Of a DNA stretch of 64,000 nucleotides, positions 48,293 to 59,541 are shown piece by piece. Below the pieces are notes generated by a model. It ran no database searches, was not told the DNA's origin, and saw only the letters and a program-made list of their open reading frames with translations. The DNA comes from Lepidurus packardi (lineage: Eukaryota; Arthropoda; Branchiopoda; Notostraca; Triopsidae): the NCBI GenBank assembly GCA_023053545.1, contig JAKZAN010000138.1, positions 1 to 64,000 of the forward strand. The letters are read 5' to 3'. Numbering within the stretch: the first letter of the stretch is position 1; each line of letters begins with the position of its first letter. Made by a program: the position numbers and the translations under genes.

Positions 48293-50267
48293 ATGTTACT
48301 CAGAACCCACCAGGAGGCAGCCAGCCCCGCCCATCTCAGCCACCCCAAAAACCTCAGTCTCCGCAAAAAACTAGAAAACTACTCCTACCTTCTCGACGAA
48401 GTCATCGGTTCTGGCTACTCCAGCAAGGTCTTCCGCGGAAGGAACGACCTCACGAGTAAATTCCCTTTTTCCTCAATGCCTTTTCAATTTCTAAATCACA
48501 GACTAAAATTTCGCTATCAAAATGATCGACCTCAAGATGCTCACCAACCCTGTCCATGAAGCACTCCTGTACTCCGAAATCGCGTGCCTAAAAAGACTCA
48601 ACACCTACTCCAATATCATCAGGTTGGTTGACGTCTTCACCACTAAAAATAACACCTACATAATAACAGAGCTCTGCGAGAACGGCGATCTCTCCAAACA
48701 TCTCGCCGAACTCGACAACACCCTCTCGCATTCCCTCTCGCCCCTCGCCGACAAAGAATAATACGTGATTGGACTTATGGAGCAGATCGTGGGTGGGTAC
48801 TTGAACATCTGGAGAAATAGCATCATTCACCGCGATCTTAAACCCGCTAACATTTTCCTTAGCAAAAATAACGTCCTCAAAATTGCAGACTTCGGCTTTG
48901 CAATTCCTGCAGAAGACGCAGAAAAAAGTCGATCCTATAACGTTGGCTCTCCTCTGTATATGCCCCCAGAAGCTCTAGTCGGCAGCAAGTACTGCTACCA
49001 GAGCGATATCTGGGCCTTGGGAATTATGTTTTATGAGATGCTCACGGGTCGGCACCCCTGGAAAGCCCCAACATAAAAATAACTGGCCGCGGTTATAAAA
49101 AGCAGGAGCATCGTAAAACTATTGCCCAGCGGTTTGTCCCCCGAGTCTATCGAGTTCCTGGTGAAGACCCTGAACCCAGAGATCAGCGAGAGGATGTCGC
49201 CAGAAGAACTCGAGAGGTTCTCCTTCAGGCCCAAGACCTACCTCCAAAAATACTAGTAATTCAAGAGCAGCATTAATCTGGGACGATCATTGAACAGTAA
49301 CAACCAGCGGACCAGCATCAAAGATTTCTAAAGCCTACGGGACAAGTTGCCCTCTATCGAGAACAACAAACCTATCCAGAACACTCTGAAGAGTTTTAGC
49401 AGCAACCAAGCCCTAAACACCACAGCTAGTCTAGCGGCGGATTTCCAAAAGAGTCCTCTTGACAACCATAGGTATATGACCACTAAACTAATCAGGCCAA
49501 GCTACCAAGACGAATAACCTCCCAATATCAGAGATGCCCACCTGAAACCTAACGCCGAGAGAAACCGTTTCAGTTTGCCCAATTAGGATATCACAGCATA
49601 CAATCCTCAACACTACTATAGCATAAATAACCCTGAAAACATCCACCCTTTTCCGTCGGGACCACTCAGCGATGACTCTCGCAAAAGCACCACCAACATC
49701 CTCCTTAGCGAGATCCACCTATGCAGGTTCCTGTATAAGCTGGTGATCAGGCTGCAGGAGATACATATTATGGGGAGTGCCAAACTGGGCGAACAGCTTC
49801 TTGCAGTCATATTCGAAAAGTTTGAAGTCTTAGTCTCTTGCAAAATCAATAACCCTTACTTTCTCGACAACATTGAGGCATACCGTCGCACTGCAGATTT
49901 CATGAAAGTCATGTCCGTCGTCATGCAGTACCAGAACAAGTATGAAGCTGTTCTGCCTCTTCACTCACTGCCTAGTGCGGATCTGGGGGTTCTTCAGAAT
50001 CAGATTCGGACAATCATATCACGTCTATATGAGTATTCGAGAGACTATCTGCCGTACGAGATCTAAAAGGTGCAGGGCGAAGTGATTCTGCTGGATTACT
50101 TGCTGACCTGCTCACAACTCCTGACACTAAACGCTGAAAACAACATCTAGACATTCTGGAGGAAGGCTAATATGGAAGTGATAGCCGCAGGAGTAGCGCA
50201 CTCGGAAGTGACACTGTCTCATTTCATCGCTATTGAGGATAAAATGAGGGCTCTGGGCTTCTTATGA
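48293..50267 (+). CDS. ULK/ATG1-like Ser/Thr protein kinase 2, 642 aa
   Basis: Exons 48293-48455 and 48502-50267; a 46-nt intron splits the N-lobe just before the catalytic Lys; TGA 50265-50267. Gly loop VIGSGYSSKVFRGR, Lys61 (FAIKMIDL), alpha-C Glu in YSEIACL, HRD 164-166 (IIHRDLKPANIF), DFG 184, GSPLYMPPE. The segment HPWKAPTEKELAAV contains two TAA codons that align with Glu in kinase 3 (CRTEKELIEK), one of the best proofs of the code. A Ser/Asn-rich linker leads to a C-terminal helical region with LLSEIHLCRFLYKLVIR, as in kinases 1 and 3. Active kinase predicted; probably autophagy or ciliate-specific signalling. Confidence 0.88.
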
Positions 50268-50701
50268 TGAAGGAGTATATGTGATAACACTAAAACACGA
50301 ACTCTAATACTAAATTGTGTTGACATTTTGCTGATTTGATTGTTACTTTATCTCAGATCAACGTGTGGGGTCAAGTCACTTCTTTCGAAGGTATCTCAAT
50401 AGCCTTCGATCTATCTGTTTTGAAGCCTGATATTTTTAGTATGTTTAGGGTAGAAATATCTTGATAAAGTTCTGAACTGGATTCTGTTGGCCTGCACAAT
50501 TCCTATCTGCATCTGAGACAGATGGGGAGTGAGCTGGCGGACAAACAACACCATGGCAATGTAGCTTAGTCAAGTATTGGGCCAATAATTTATGACTGGA
50601 TTCTCAGCCTCGGACAGTATCCTTGATTTGGGCGGGTATCATAATTTCACTAAAATCCTCGGCTGATATTCTGCTAACTGCAATATTATAGTCTTATTAG
50701 C
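50268..50701. other. Intergenic region
   Basis: About 430 bp between two plus-strand genes; no frame of coding character and no recognisable RNA motif. Confidence 0.4.
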
Positions 50702-51871
50702 ATGCTAGACGTCCCTAAAATCATCAACTCCTACTCCTTGCGCAAGAACAAGGCACGCAAGCAAGACCTCACCACTATCACTCCCTTTGAAGACTATGTG
50801 CGCGGACCCGACTCTAGTCACCCCCCCGAAACTCTGACAACCAACGCAACATTACACCAGCATTCCAAAGGAAAACAACGGAACCAAAAACTCAATGAAT
50901 AGACCATTTACATCGTGGACAGTACTTCTTCTTTGGAACACGTTCCTATGAGCACGAACCGCCATATCACCCAGTGCTTCTCTAATGAAGACTCTTCGAA
51001 TATCAAAAAACCCATAAGATAATCGTACTTCAATGATGCAGCCTAGCTCTATACTGAACAAAGCAAATCGCGCAGTCGTGGACAGGCCCCCAGCATTGTG
51101 GTAGACAATGTGAGCCTCAGTTCATACCGGTATAATCCTATTTCTGGTACTATGAATCTTTGCAACAATCAACGGACGCTGGACTACAGTGACATCTCCA
51201 GCAGCAAACACAAAAGTAAATAAAAAGCCAGCGGAACAATGTAAAACAGTCACTTTAAACAGATGCTTGCGACTGAAAAGTCACTGGATCTGGAAATACA
51301 ATTTTTGCGGGAACAGATCGCAGATACCCTCAAGGAATGCCACCAACTGGAAACTATGAACGAAAAGGTATTGCAGGAAAGGGCTAACCTGGAGGTCAAG
51401 GCCTATCAGCTTAAAAGGTCGATTTCCACTTCAAACAATCGAAAGTCCCATGCAGCCAATAAGTCAATGATCTGCCGTAGGCCTCAGGAAATAGAGACTG
51501 AAATCACTATCAAGCCACGGAAAAAGACACTGGTAGAGGACGACTCAGAAGGAGCATCTTCCTAAACATAGGACACTATGACCAAGGCTCTGACTGAAAA
51601 GAAGAATCACTCAAACATGGTAACCAATAAAAGAAGAGGAAATAGCGCTGTGGCTGGGATCCTAAAGAAGTCGAGTATAGTCCAGAGGGAGAATCGGGAG
51701 ACTGTGAAATGGGAGAACAAATAGAACAGACTAGGCGGGAGGAAGGCGAAGGAGGAGGCAGAAAATGACCAAGAACTGGATTATATGATCGACCACTTGC
51801 AGACGTCTCTGGCGATGTTAAAGAAGAGGAAAGGGTGTTTACGAGGGAAGGCCGACCCTTCTATTTCCTGA
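50702..51871 (+). CDS. Coiled-coil protein with disordered N-terminus, 389 aa
   Basis: ATG 50702, TGA 51869-51871, one exon with many TAA/TAG Glu codons. Residues 1-185 are polar, Ser/Thr/Asn-rich. A coiled coil lies at about 188-240 (EKSLDLEIQFLREQIADTL, QERANLEVKAYQLKRS), followed by Arg/Lys-rich stretches and a final short coiled coil (ELDYMIDHLQTSLAMLKKRK). No other domain. Likely cytoskeletal or scaffold; not assigned to a family. Confidence 0.7.
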
Positions 51872-52034
51872 TGAGTTTCGGAGTGAGAATTGTCGAATAT
51901 TGTGTAGACCTTATAGACATGTGTTTGTAGTACGATATCAACTGGAAATAAATTTCCACAAGTTCTCTGGAGGACAATTCCGTAGGAAAACAGCAGAAAG
52001 AGAAAAATACTAATTATTGCTCCAAAAGAAAGCC

Positions 52035-53108
52035 ATGGCTACCAGTCCCCTGAGGAGAACGATCGAAGAAATTACTCCGTTCTCCATCTCCAGAGACTAC
52101 AAGGGCTTCGAAATCCTGCACTCTAAGGCTGCCAACCAGCCGACCAACACCTGTCTCGACAAACTATCCAAGTATGTCGAAATGAGCCAGATCCCCTTCG
52201 ATAGATTTTGGACAACCTCCTGCACTCACGCCAGTTGCGAAGACATCCGCATCTTCTGTTTCAACATCGGCTGCAAACTCAGCACTGCCGACTAAATTAG
52301 CCTAAAGACTACCCTTTTCAAAGACAGTCCAACGATATCAGCCTACGATCTATGTTCTAAAGTTCATGCATGGGCCCGCTGCTCCCGTTAATTCATAATC
52401 TAATGCTTCCGCAGCCGTTCTGAAAAGGCAGGCCAGCCTCAAAACAAGTACATCAAGATGGTTTTAGACGATGTCATGCCCGGATTCGTTAGCCCAACAG
52501 ATACCCCAGTCCACCATTCTCGACCTCAATCATCTAAGAAGATATAATTAAAAAAGGGTCTGAGCAGACCTCAGTCAGCCATGAACCCGAACCCAACTGC
52601 AGCCAACAAGTCCAAATAGTATTTGCGGATCTACAAGGAGAGATAGAAGGAGACAAGCAACCAATTAAGAATGGCGATCAATAAGGCGAAGGACTAACAC
52701 GAGTACGAGCTACTCTTGAAGATGGGTGAGGCTAACGATCTCAATAAACAAATGAAGAGTGTAGTCAACTATAGGGCTTACAAGAATGCCCAGGGCAATC
52801 TAAAGGTTAAGGTGTTTAACCTCGACATTTTTTACAACTAGATCAACCTTGATGAGTTTGAGCGATAATTTAACAACATAAAGAAGAGATTCAACGAGAC
52901 CCGCAAGATCAGTGTATGGGATATGTTGTCAACGAACAAGAATGACAAGGCAAGTCCCCCAGAAAGACTGCAGAAGAGCCAGTCGAAGAAGACGATCAAG
53001 AAGCCTTAACGACAGAAAGAACTGATCGGGATGCTGAACGAGACATTGAACTTGACGAAGGTTCTGAAGAACCAGCTGACGATCCTGAAGGGCCAAAAGA
53101 TCGGCTGA
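52035..53108 (+). CDS. Hypothetical protein, 357 aa, with basic C-terminus
   Basis: ATG 52035 (the track-like upstream start at 52017 is a TTG), TGA 53106-53108, one exon. The N-terminal 130 residues look folded, with a few Cys/His (TTSCTHASCEDIRIFCFNIGC) and hydrophobic helices; then a charged, Lys-rich region with coiled-coil potential and a Lys/Gln/Asn-rich C-terminus (SKKTIKKP, LTKVLKNQLTILKG). No signal peptide or membrane segment. The Cys cluster could be structural; no family recognised. Confidence 0.68.
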
Positions 53109-53424
53109 GAGACAGTTTAGTGCTGCCTGATTTATTTTTGCTTAAACTACTGAATATCACTGCATTGGCATGAGGAATGATTCGACAGGATTTGAGTGCT
53201 GTATAGTTATGGGCTGTAGCCAAAGGATTTGATCTTTTTAATAATAAAAATTAAAAATTACACGCCGAAAACAGTCTACGCGTTGTTTGAAATCTCCTCC
53301 ATTTACGACCCACTTTCTATACAGCCCTCCAACTCATTCCTTTTCAAGACTACTCCCATCATTCACTAATAATCAACAATAATAGCCCCCTATTCTCTCA
53401 CTCCTCTCCCACACTCCCATCCCC
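53109..53424. other. Short intergenic spacer
   Basis: AT-rich spacer with several short T/A runs and a TTAATAATAAAAATTAAAA tract at about 53235-53260. Nothing else seen. Confidence 0.4.
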
Positions 53425-54459
53425 ATGTAGAACGCTAGCCGCAAATACCCCGACTCTTGTCTCTGTGGCTCCGCCTCCCTCTCCCACTAGAAATAGTCTG
53501 AAGGATTCTATACTGTCGAAACTGCCCTCAGCAAGTCCCAACTCCCCCTCATCCTACCGTCCAGTCCTCGCAGGAAGCTCAAGCACAAGATATCCATCAC
53601 TGACAGTATCAGAAACCGCGATCCTTCCAACGTCGCTAACAGAAACGAAAATGTTCTTGCAGTGGCTTCCACCCCTCCTCCTTTCGATAAAAAAATAAAC
53701 CACCGTGAATATTATGCTACAGCTAAGGATGTGCACAGCCCCAACTCCCGTTCCGTCCAGAACCCAGTGATTTCTGGTGCTGGGTTGCCCTCTAGCCCTT
53801 CGCATCCAAAAACCCAACTGATCGTGGTGCATCACCACCAGTTTGTGCTGGTTCCCGTTATGATTAACGAGCAGATAAGTCCTCGGGCATCGCCTCGGAC
53901 TGGCGACAAAAAACTGCTTTCCTCCTTTTCGCAGCAGTGCAGAAACAGTACACACGAATACTTCCCCGAAAACAGATTTTCTGAAATCTCAAAGCCGCAG
54001 TACCAGGATGAATACTATGTATCCCAGCCCGAGTTCTCGCTTATCAGAGTATAAAGCACACCTAGCCGATCCAAAAAAGATATCATCGAATCCAGCAAAG
54101 ACATTAAATCTTCCGGCAAAATGTCAACTGTGGGCGATCTTACTGTTTCCTCTCAGAGGTCACCCCGAAGGCAGGAGTCCAGTTACACTAGATAGACTGC
54201 CAATGGGGAGGCTGGGGCATCCAATGCATCTTGGCCTAACCAGACCAAAGCAACAGGGAAGGACACTGATTCGGAAAAAGGGGTCCGGGCGAGGGAAGTG
54301 ATGAGTGAGTATGGCTAGCCAGGACAGTCGGTTATTCTAGAAAACAGTAAGTTTTCATTGGAAGGGAAGGCGCGTTGGTAGAGCGGGAGCGAAGGAATGT
54401 TCGGGAACAACGTGATAAGACTGACGTATTCACGGATACCTACTAATAGTGGAGGGTGA
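53425..54459 (+). CDS. Hypothetical Ser/Pro-rich protein, 344 aa
   Basis: ATG 53425 followed directly by TAG (Glu); TGA 54457-54459; one exon. Ser/Pro/Lys/Arg-rich and probably disordered, with a short His-rich hydrophobic strand in the middle (LIVVHHHQFVLVPVMINE), and an N-terminal CLCGSASLSH patch. The strand LVPVMINEQ recalls short interaction motifs only. Codon use matches the neighbours. No function can be assigned. Confidence 0.65.
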
Positions 54460-54770
54460 TGAAGGATGAAACGGAAGTGGTATAGTATAATGTATATGTA
54501 GTGTATATCTGTATTTGGTTAGGAATGTAAGAGGGGGTGATTAGAGTATCAATACAAAACTAAAACAAAAGCCAAGGATAGGTCGATCGATCTGAAGATT
54601 GATAAAAAAACATCACTGAGTGACTAGATAATGCTATACTTTCCAAACAAATGACTTTCACAGAAAGGTCTATAAATTACGTACGTGTTGATTAAAAAGG
54701 AAAAAAAAAAATGAGAGAGAGATTCTGTTCCTTTCATCCGGCAACATACATGGGCTGGCTGCCTTCTTAC
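54460..54770. other. Convergent intergenic spacer
   Basis: AT-rich sequence between convergent genes, with a long A run at about 54700-54712. No gene seen. Confidence 0.4.
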
Positions 54771-56510
54771 TCAGACCACCAGCTTCATCCTGTTCCTGAT
54801 CACCTCTTCGCTTGGTTTGGTTTCCGGCTCGATGATGTTCTAGATGTAGTTTCTCTTGGCTTCCTTCGGAATCAACAGGAATTAGGTGGCCCAGAAGTAC
54901 AAAGTAGTGAGCTTTTCGGAGATGCCTGACTTTCCTGCTCCCTTCACGAATTCCTTCAATCTTGCCTCTAAAGGCTGCCCCATTGAAGTCAAGTTCTCCC
55001 GCTGCAGCTCTTCATTATACTTTCTGTGGTACTCAGTCACCACTGCCTTGTATTTCTTTATGCCTGGGTTTGACACATCATTCAAATACTTGTCGCTTTC
55101 TTTGATCTCGATCGACGCAGGAACTGTAGGCTTATCGCTCGACCACAGTTGATAAAGCACACTTACTCTCGACAACACATCATTGGTAATTAGCTGGATC
55201 AGAGTCTTCTCGTCGGACTTATAGTTTTTCAGCTGGTCTAAGATCTTGTAAAGCAGTCTGAAGGTGTTGATGTGATGGACGAGAATGAGATTGTTGCGGT
55301 CGACTGTGACTTTCGATATGGGTTGGGAGACAGCCTTCTGGGTATTAGAAGTCGAGGTGTTGTTGTCCTTTTCCTTGAGAGTATTCTCAGGATTCTGAGA
55401 CGGTCTATTCTCCAGACGGGGCATAAGTACGTTATTGGTTGGGTTGCTGATAGGTCTGTGGATGAGTTAGGGTTCTTTGGCGGTAAATGTTTGTTCTGCG
55501 AGAAGTCTCTTGATAAGGGGATAGTTCTTGATGGCGTCAAGACCAAATCTCTTGGACTCGTCAACCTCAAGACAACCTCGAATAAAATCTTTCAGCTCAT
55601 CAGATATCTTCACGGAGCTTGAGAAGCGTACAGGCACCTTTACCATCTTCTCGATTAGCTCCTTTTCAGTACGACATTCCCACGGGGTCTCTCCATGGAG
55701 CAATTCGTAAATGATGACTCCGACTGACCATACATCGCTCTTGATGGAGTAGATGTTGCGCTTGAGTGCTTCGGGAGACATGTAGAGTGGGCTGCCAACA
55801 TTATACTTCTCCTTCTCTCCAGATTTGGTGTTGCGCTTGGCGAATCCAAAGTCAGCTACTTTAGCCACTCCATTGTTAAGGAAGATGTTTGCCAGCTTGA
55901 GATCGCGATGGAGGAAGTTCTTTTCGGCTATCTCGATAAAACCAGAGGCGATGTGACGCAGGAATGTCAGAGTCTCGGCTTCGGGCACACGCGACTTTTT
56001 CTTCAGGAAGGTAGCCATATCGCCACCATCGCAGAACTCAGTGATGATGTAGCAGTTGTTTGCTGTAGTGAACACGTCGAAACAGTTTAGAATGTGAGGG
56101 TGCTTGAGTGTTCGCAGAGCCTCGATCTCGCAGTCTAGCATCTCTTTAGCGACGGAGTCCCGCACGCCCTTCATGTCGATGACCTTGATGGCTACTACTT
56201 CATCTACGCAGGAAAAAAATAGAAAAGGAGTTTAGAGGCTGTTCGACTGACAGAAAATAAAGTGAAAGGCCTTATATGACGGCATACCTTACTCGGGAGT
56301 AAGGGGAAGAGAACGACGGGAGATAGGGTGGATAATAATGTATTGCTTACTGGTATTATCGTTGCGACCTCGGTAGACGATAGAGGAGTAGCCCTTGCCG
56401 ATTTTATCCTGGAGGTTGTAGGAGTAGTTTTCTATTTTTTTGCGGGAGCCTGTGGGGGCGGAAGGGTTGATGAGGCTGGTGAGATCGGACCTGTAGTTCT
56501 GGACGTACAT
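54771..56510 (-). CDS. ULK/ATG1-like Ser/Thr protein kinase 3, 530 aa
   Basis: Exons (minus strand) 56510-56351 and 56203-54771; a 147-nt intron, long for this window, at the same position and phase as the intron of kinase 2. Gly loop IGKGYSSIVYRGR, Lys60 (VAIKVIDM), alpha-C DCEIEAL, FLHRDLKLANIF (usual KPAN reads KLAN), VADFGFAK, GSPLYMSPE, DVWSVGVIIYEL. It ends at TGA 54771-54773. The C-terminal region carries ILVHHINTFRLLYKILDQL, the same motif as in kinases 1 and 2. Shortest of the three because the linker is reduced. Catalytic residues are intact. Confidence 0.88.
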
Positions 56511-57336
56511 GGAGGGTGAGGGAGTGGGGTGTACGGGTAGTTTATTTTATATTTTTATAACTGCGAAAAAAAACGATATGGGGGGTTGTCGTTTATAATT
56601 GCCAGCCAATAATTAACGATATTTTTAATAACAACTCGCGACTCTGCCTCCAACTCTGCCCACCCTAATTCATATTTAACGGGATTCCTGTCTGGGCTTA
56701 TTTGTACCTATTCTACACCTTTGCATATCCCAGCACCCATAAAACATCCAATCCAATGTCACACTATCCTCAGCACACATGCTATCATTTCTACCGCATA
56801 TCTCCACTGTGTGCTTCCCTTCGCCCAGTCTGACTCTTCTGACATCCATCCACACTATAATATCATCGAATTCTCGTTGTTTCCTCGGCCAATATTTTCG
56901 ACAAATATCAAGCCCTATGCGTGTTCGAACTATTCGCAAGTGCTCATAAGCCATATTTATGTTTGTCTCACTCAACTAAGAAAGAGTTTAATAGTATGGA
57001 GCATAGGCATAATATGGGCGTGTTAACATCCAAAATGCATAACATAGTTAAGAGGCTGGCTTGCCTATTTGTAAAATAGTTGTAGCCGGAATAGTCGATA
57101 TTTTTATGATAAAAGGCTCAGGTCGGAGCGCGAGTCTGGCTATAACTCATATGATATGTCTGCATGTTATATATAGCTGGGGTAAGTGGACTTAGATTTT
57201 CCAACACTACATCAATAAAACAGGATGCACACTTCACCAGATATTCTAATTCTCCACTGACCTCTTTTGTCCATTTTCTATAATTGATATCTATTTTTTC
57301 CATAGCTTTGTCTTCGGTAGTAGTTTCATTTCTCAC
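56511..57336. other. Divergent intergenic region of kinase 3 and K+ channel genes
   Basis: About 825 bp, AT-rich. A minus-strand frame at 57118-57336 ends in TGA (72 codons) but abuts the channel start and has no domain. A plus-strand frame at 56721-57026 is also without resemblance. Nothing supportable. Confidence 0.4.
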
Positions 57337-59487
57337 ATGAAAGTTGCAGTAGAGCCTGAGTCCTTCGCCTCCTTCGATCCTATCGCGACTAATCAGCCCT
57401 TAGTCCAGCATATTCCCAAACATCCACGCAGGGCTCCTCGCAAAGGAGTCATTCTCAACTCTCAGATGATCCGTGAACAGCTCAGTCCTTATGGGTTCAG
57501 AAACATTCCATCCCATACTGAATCAACTCCCCAGATATCCAGGGTCCTTGCCCTAGTAAAGAAGTTCGTCAACATTTCTCTCCGAAACATAACTCCCCAA
57601 AACCCGAGTCCCAATGTCAAGCTTGCGTACGATGCTCTCTAAGGCCAAAAGGGCAAGAACAACAACTAAGAGAATGCATGGAGTAGAGAAAATCCTTTCA
57701 TCTTATTCTTCTCGATTATCCGGCTGGCTATTACAATCTGCTTCATCTTCACGATGAGCACGCGCTCAATCCTTCAAGTCGACTATCCTTATCTCACCCT
57801 CAGCTACCTCTTCATCTTGCTTCTCGAGATATTTTTGATCAAGCTAAACACTCAAAGATCACTGCATGAGGGGTTACTGCTGAAGAAACATTAATTGAGA
57901 AAAAAGTACCTACGTGATGAACTGTGGTGTGATGTGCTGATGGTTTTGCTGGTGATTTGTGACATATTGGACTTCAACACCTACTACTTCAAATTGGTGT
58001 GCTTCCTCAAGCTATCAGATATTCTGGAAACGATAGATCAATTTGATTTAGTCATTTCTACCACTAAAATCCGGATGATCGTATGGGAAATCTTCAAAAA
58101 TGTATCATTCAACCTCTTTGTTGGTCACCTCATATCTCTTGCGCTACTTGGCATTAACAGTCTTTCGGAGTAAGGTTGGGTCGTTAAAAAAGGTCTACAG
58201 GATCAACCTTGGCACGATATATACGCCTGGTCCTTCTACTGGGCTTGCACTACCATGCTCACCATCGGATATGGCGACTACACAGCGACCAATAGTTTGG
58301 AGGCCTGGTTCCTAAGCTTTATCTAATTGGGAGCCATCATCGTGCTGGCTTACACACTATCCAACATTGGAGACCTCATAAGGCAGTACCGATAGCAGGA
58401 TGAAACCATGAACAAGGAGCTGAAGATGATCCATCAATTTTTTAAGCAGAAGCAGCTGCCTTTAGACCTTGAGTTAAAAGCCAGAAGCTTTATTTAGACC
58501 AAGGCAGAACTGAATAAAAACTTCTTCGTGAAGGAAGAAGACTCTATCATGTAGAGCTTCCCGAAATAGCTGAAAAGCAACATACTCATCAAAGCCAACA
58601 AACCTAAGCTATAGACCATATTCTTCTTTAATACTTTGATCAAGAAGTCACTTGACCTGATCGCGTCTTCTCTTTAAAGGAGGGTATACGGCCACAATTA
58701 AGTTATTATATCGCAAGATGCAATCCAAGATGACTTACACTTCCTTGTCTCTGGGAAAGTCACAAGATTTGCCATCATGAAGAAAGCAGAGTTCAAAGTG
58801 GTCGACTATAAGGTTGATCATGGAGAAGCCTATGCCGTCATTGGAATCCATAACTTCATTCGGAAAATTGAGAGTTCGGTAGAAACCAAGTCAGTTGGCA
58901 GTTCTATCATTAACAGCATTACGCGGCAGGCTCTTATCGAAATTCTGCAGAATAACTCAGCGAACTATGAGAGTTATTGCTGCTTAAGGGACTCACTGCT
59001 TCTGGAAAAGGATGACAATCATTACAAAGCGTGCCCTAACTGCCTGCAGTCGTACCACGATCTGTCATTATGTCCCAAATTCCACTATGTGCCTCTGAAA
59101 TATTTGGTGATAATGCGATCGGTCCAGGAAGAAAACAGAAAGGACCGGAGGTACAAGTTTAAACTCCGAAATAAAAGAAGAACAAAGATTGTGGTTGACC
59201 CTAGTTCTTCAGATCGAATTACTCTCTGTGAATACGCGGTGTCTCTGGATATGTCGAAGGACGGCAGGACTGGCCCCAGTCTTGGCAGCAGAGGTACAGA
59301 TCCGAGTCGCAAGAATGAGCTACCCCCCATCAAATCGTCTCAATCCTATGCTAAAGACAAAGGCTCTCCCGAGAAAAAGGCAATTAAGGAGAAACACACC
59401 ACTAGAGAAACAACCTGGACCGAAGTTGTGCAGGACTTCATGAATTACTACCCCAGATGGAACGCTTCCACTATGTTTGGAGCATGA
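57337..59487 (+). CDS. Six-TM K+ channel with cyclic-nucleotide-binding-like domain, 716 aa
   Basis: ATG 57337, TGA 59485-59487, one exon. Membrane segments start near residue 125 (FILFFSIIRLAITICFIF). The pore is WSFYWACTTMLTIGYGDYT, with the K+ filter TIGYGD at about 309-313, then S6 (SFIELGAIIVLAYTLSNIGD). After S6 comes a C-linker and a cyclic-nucleotide-binding-like domain (ILIKANKP..., HFLVSGKVTRFAIM, FKVVDYKVDHGEAYAVIG). The segment corresponding to S4 (FKLVCFLKLSDILETID) has few basic residues, so voltage sensing may be weak. This architecture is of the EAG/HCN/CNG type, highly expanded in ciliates, where such channels govern ciliary beating. Confidence 0.9.
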
Positions 59488-59541
59488 TAGATATATTATC
59501 TTTAAAGTTGGATTCATATCATAAACTTATATCCACTCGGC

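Noticed and set aside
57118-57336. Minus-strand frame of 72 codons abutting the K+ channel start
   Set aside because: No recognisable domain, AT-rich, and overlaps the likely channel promoter.
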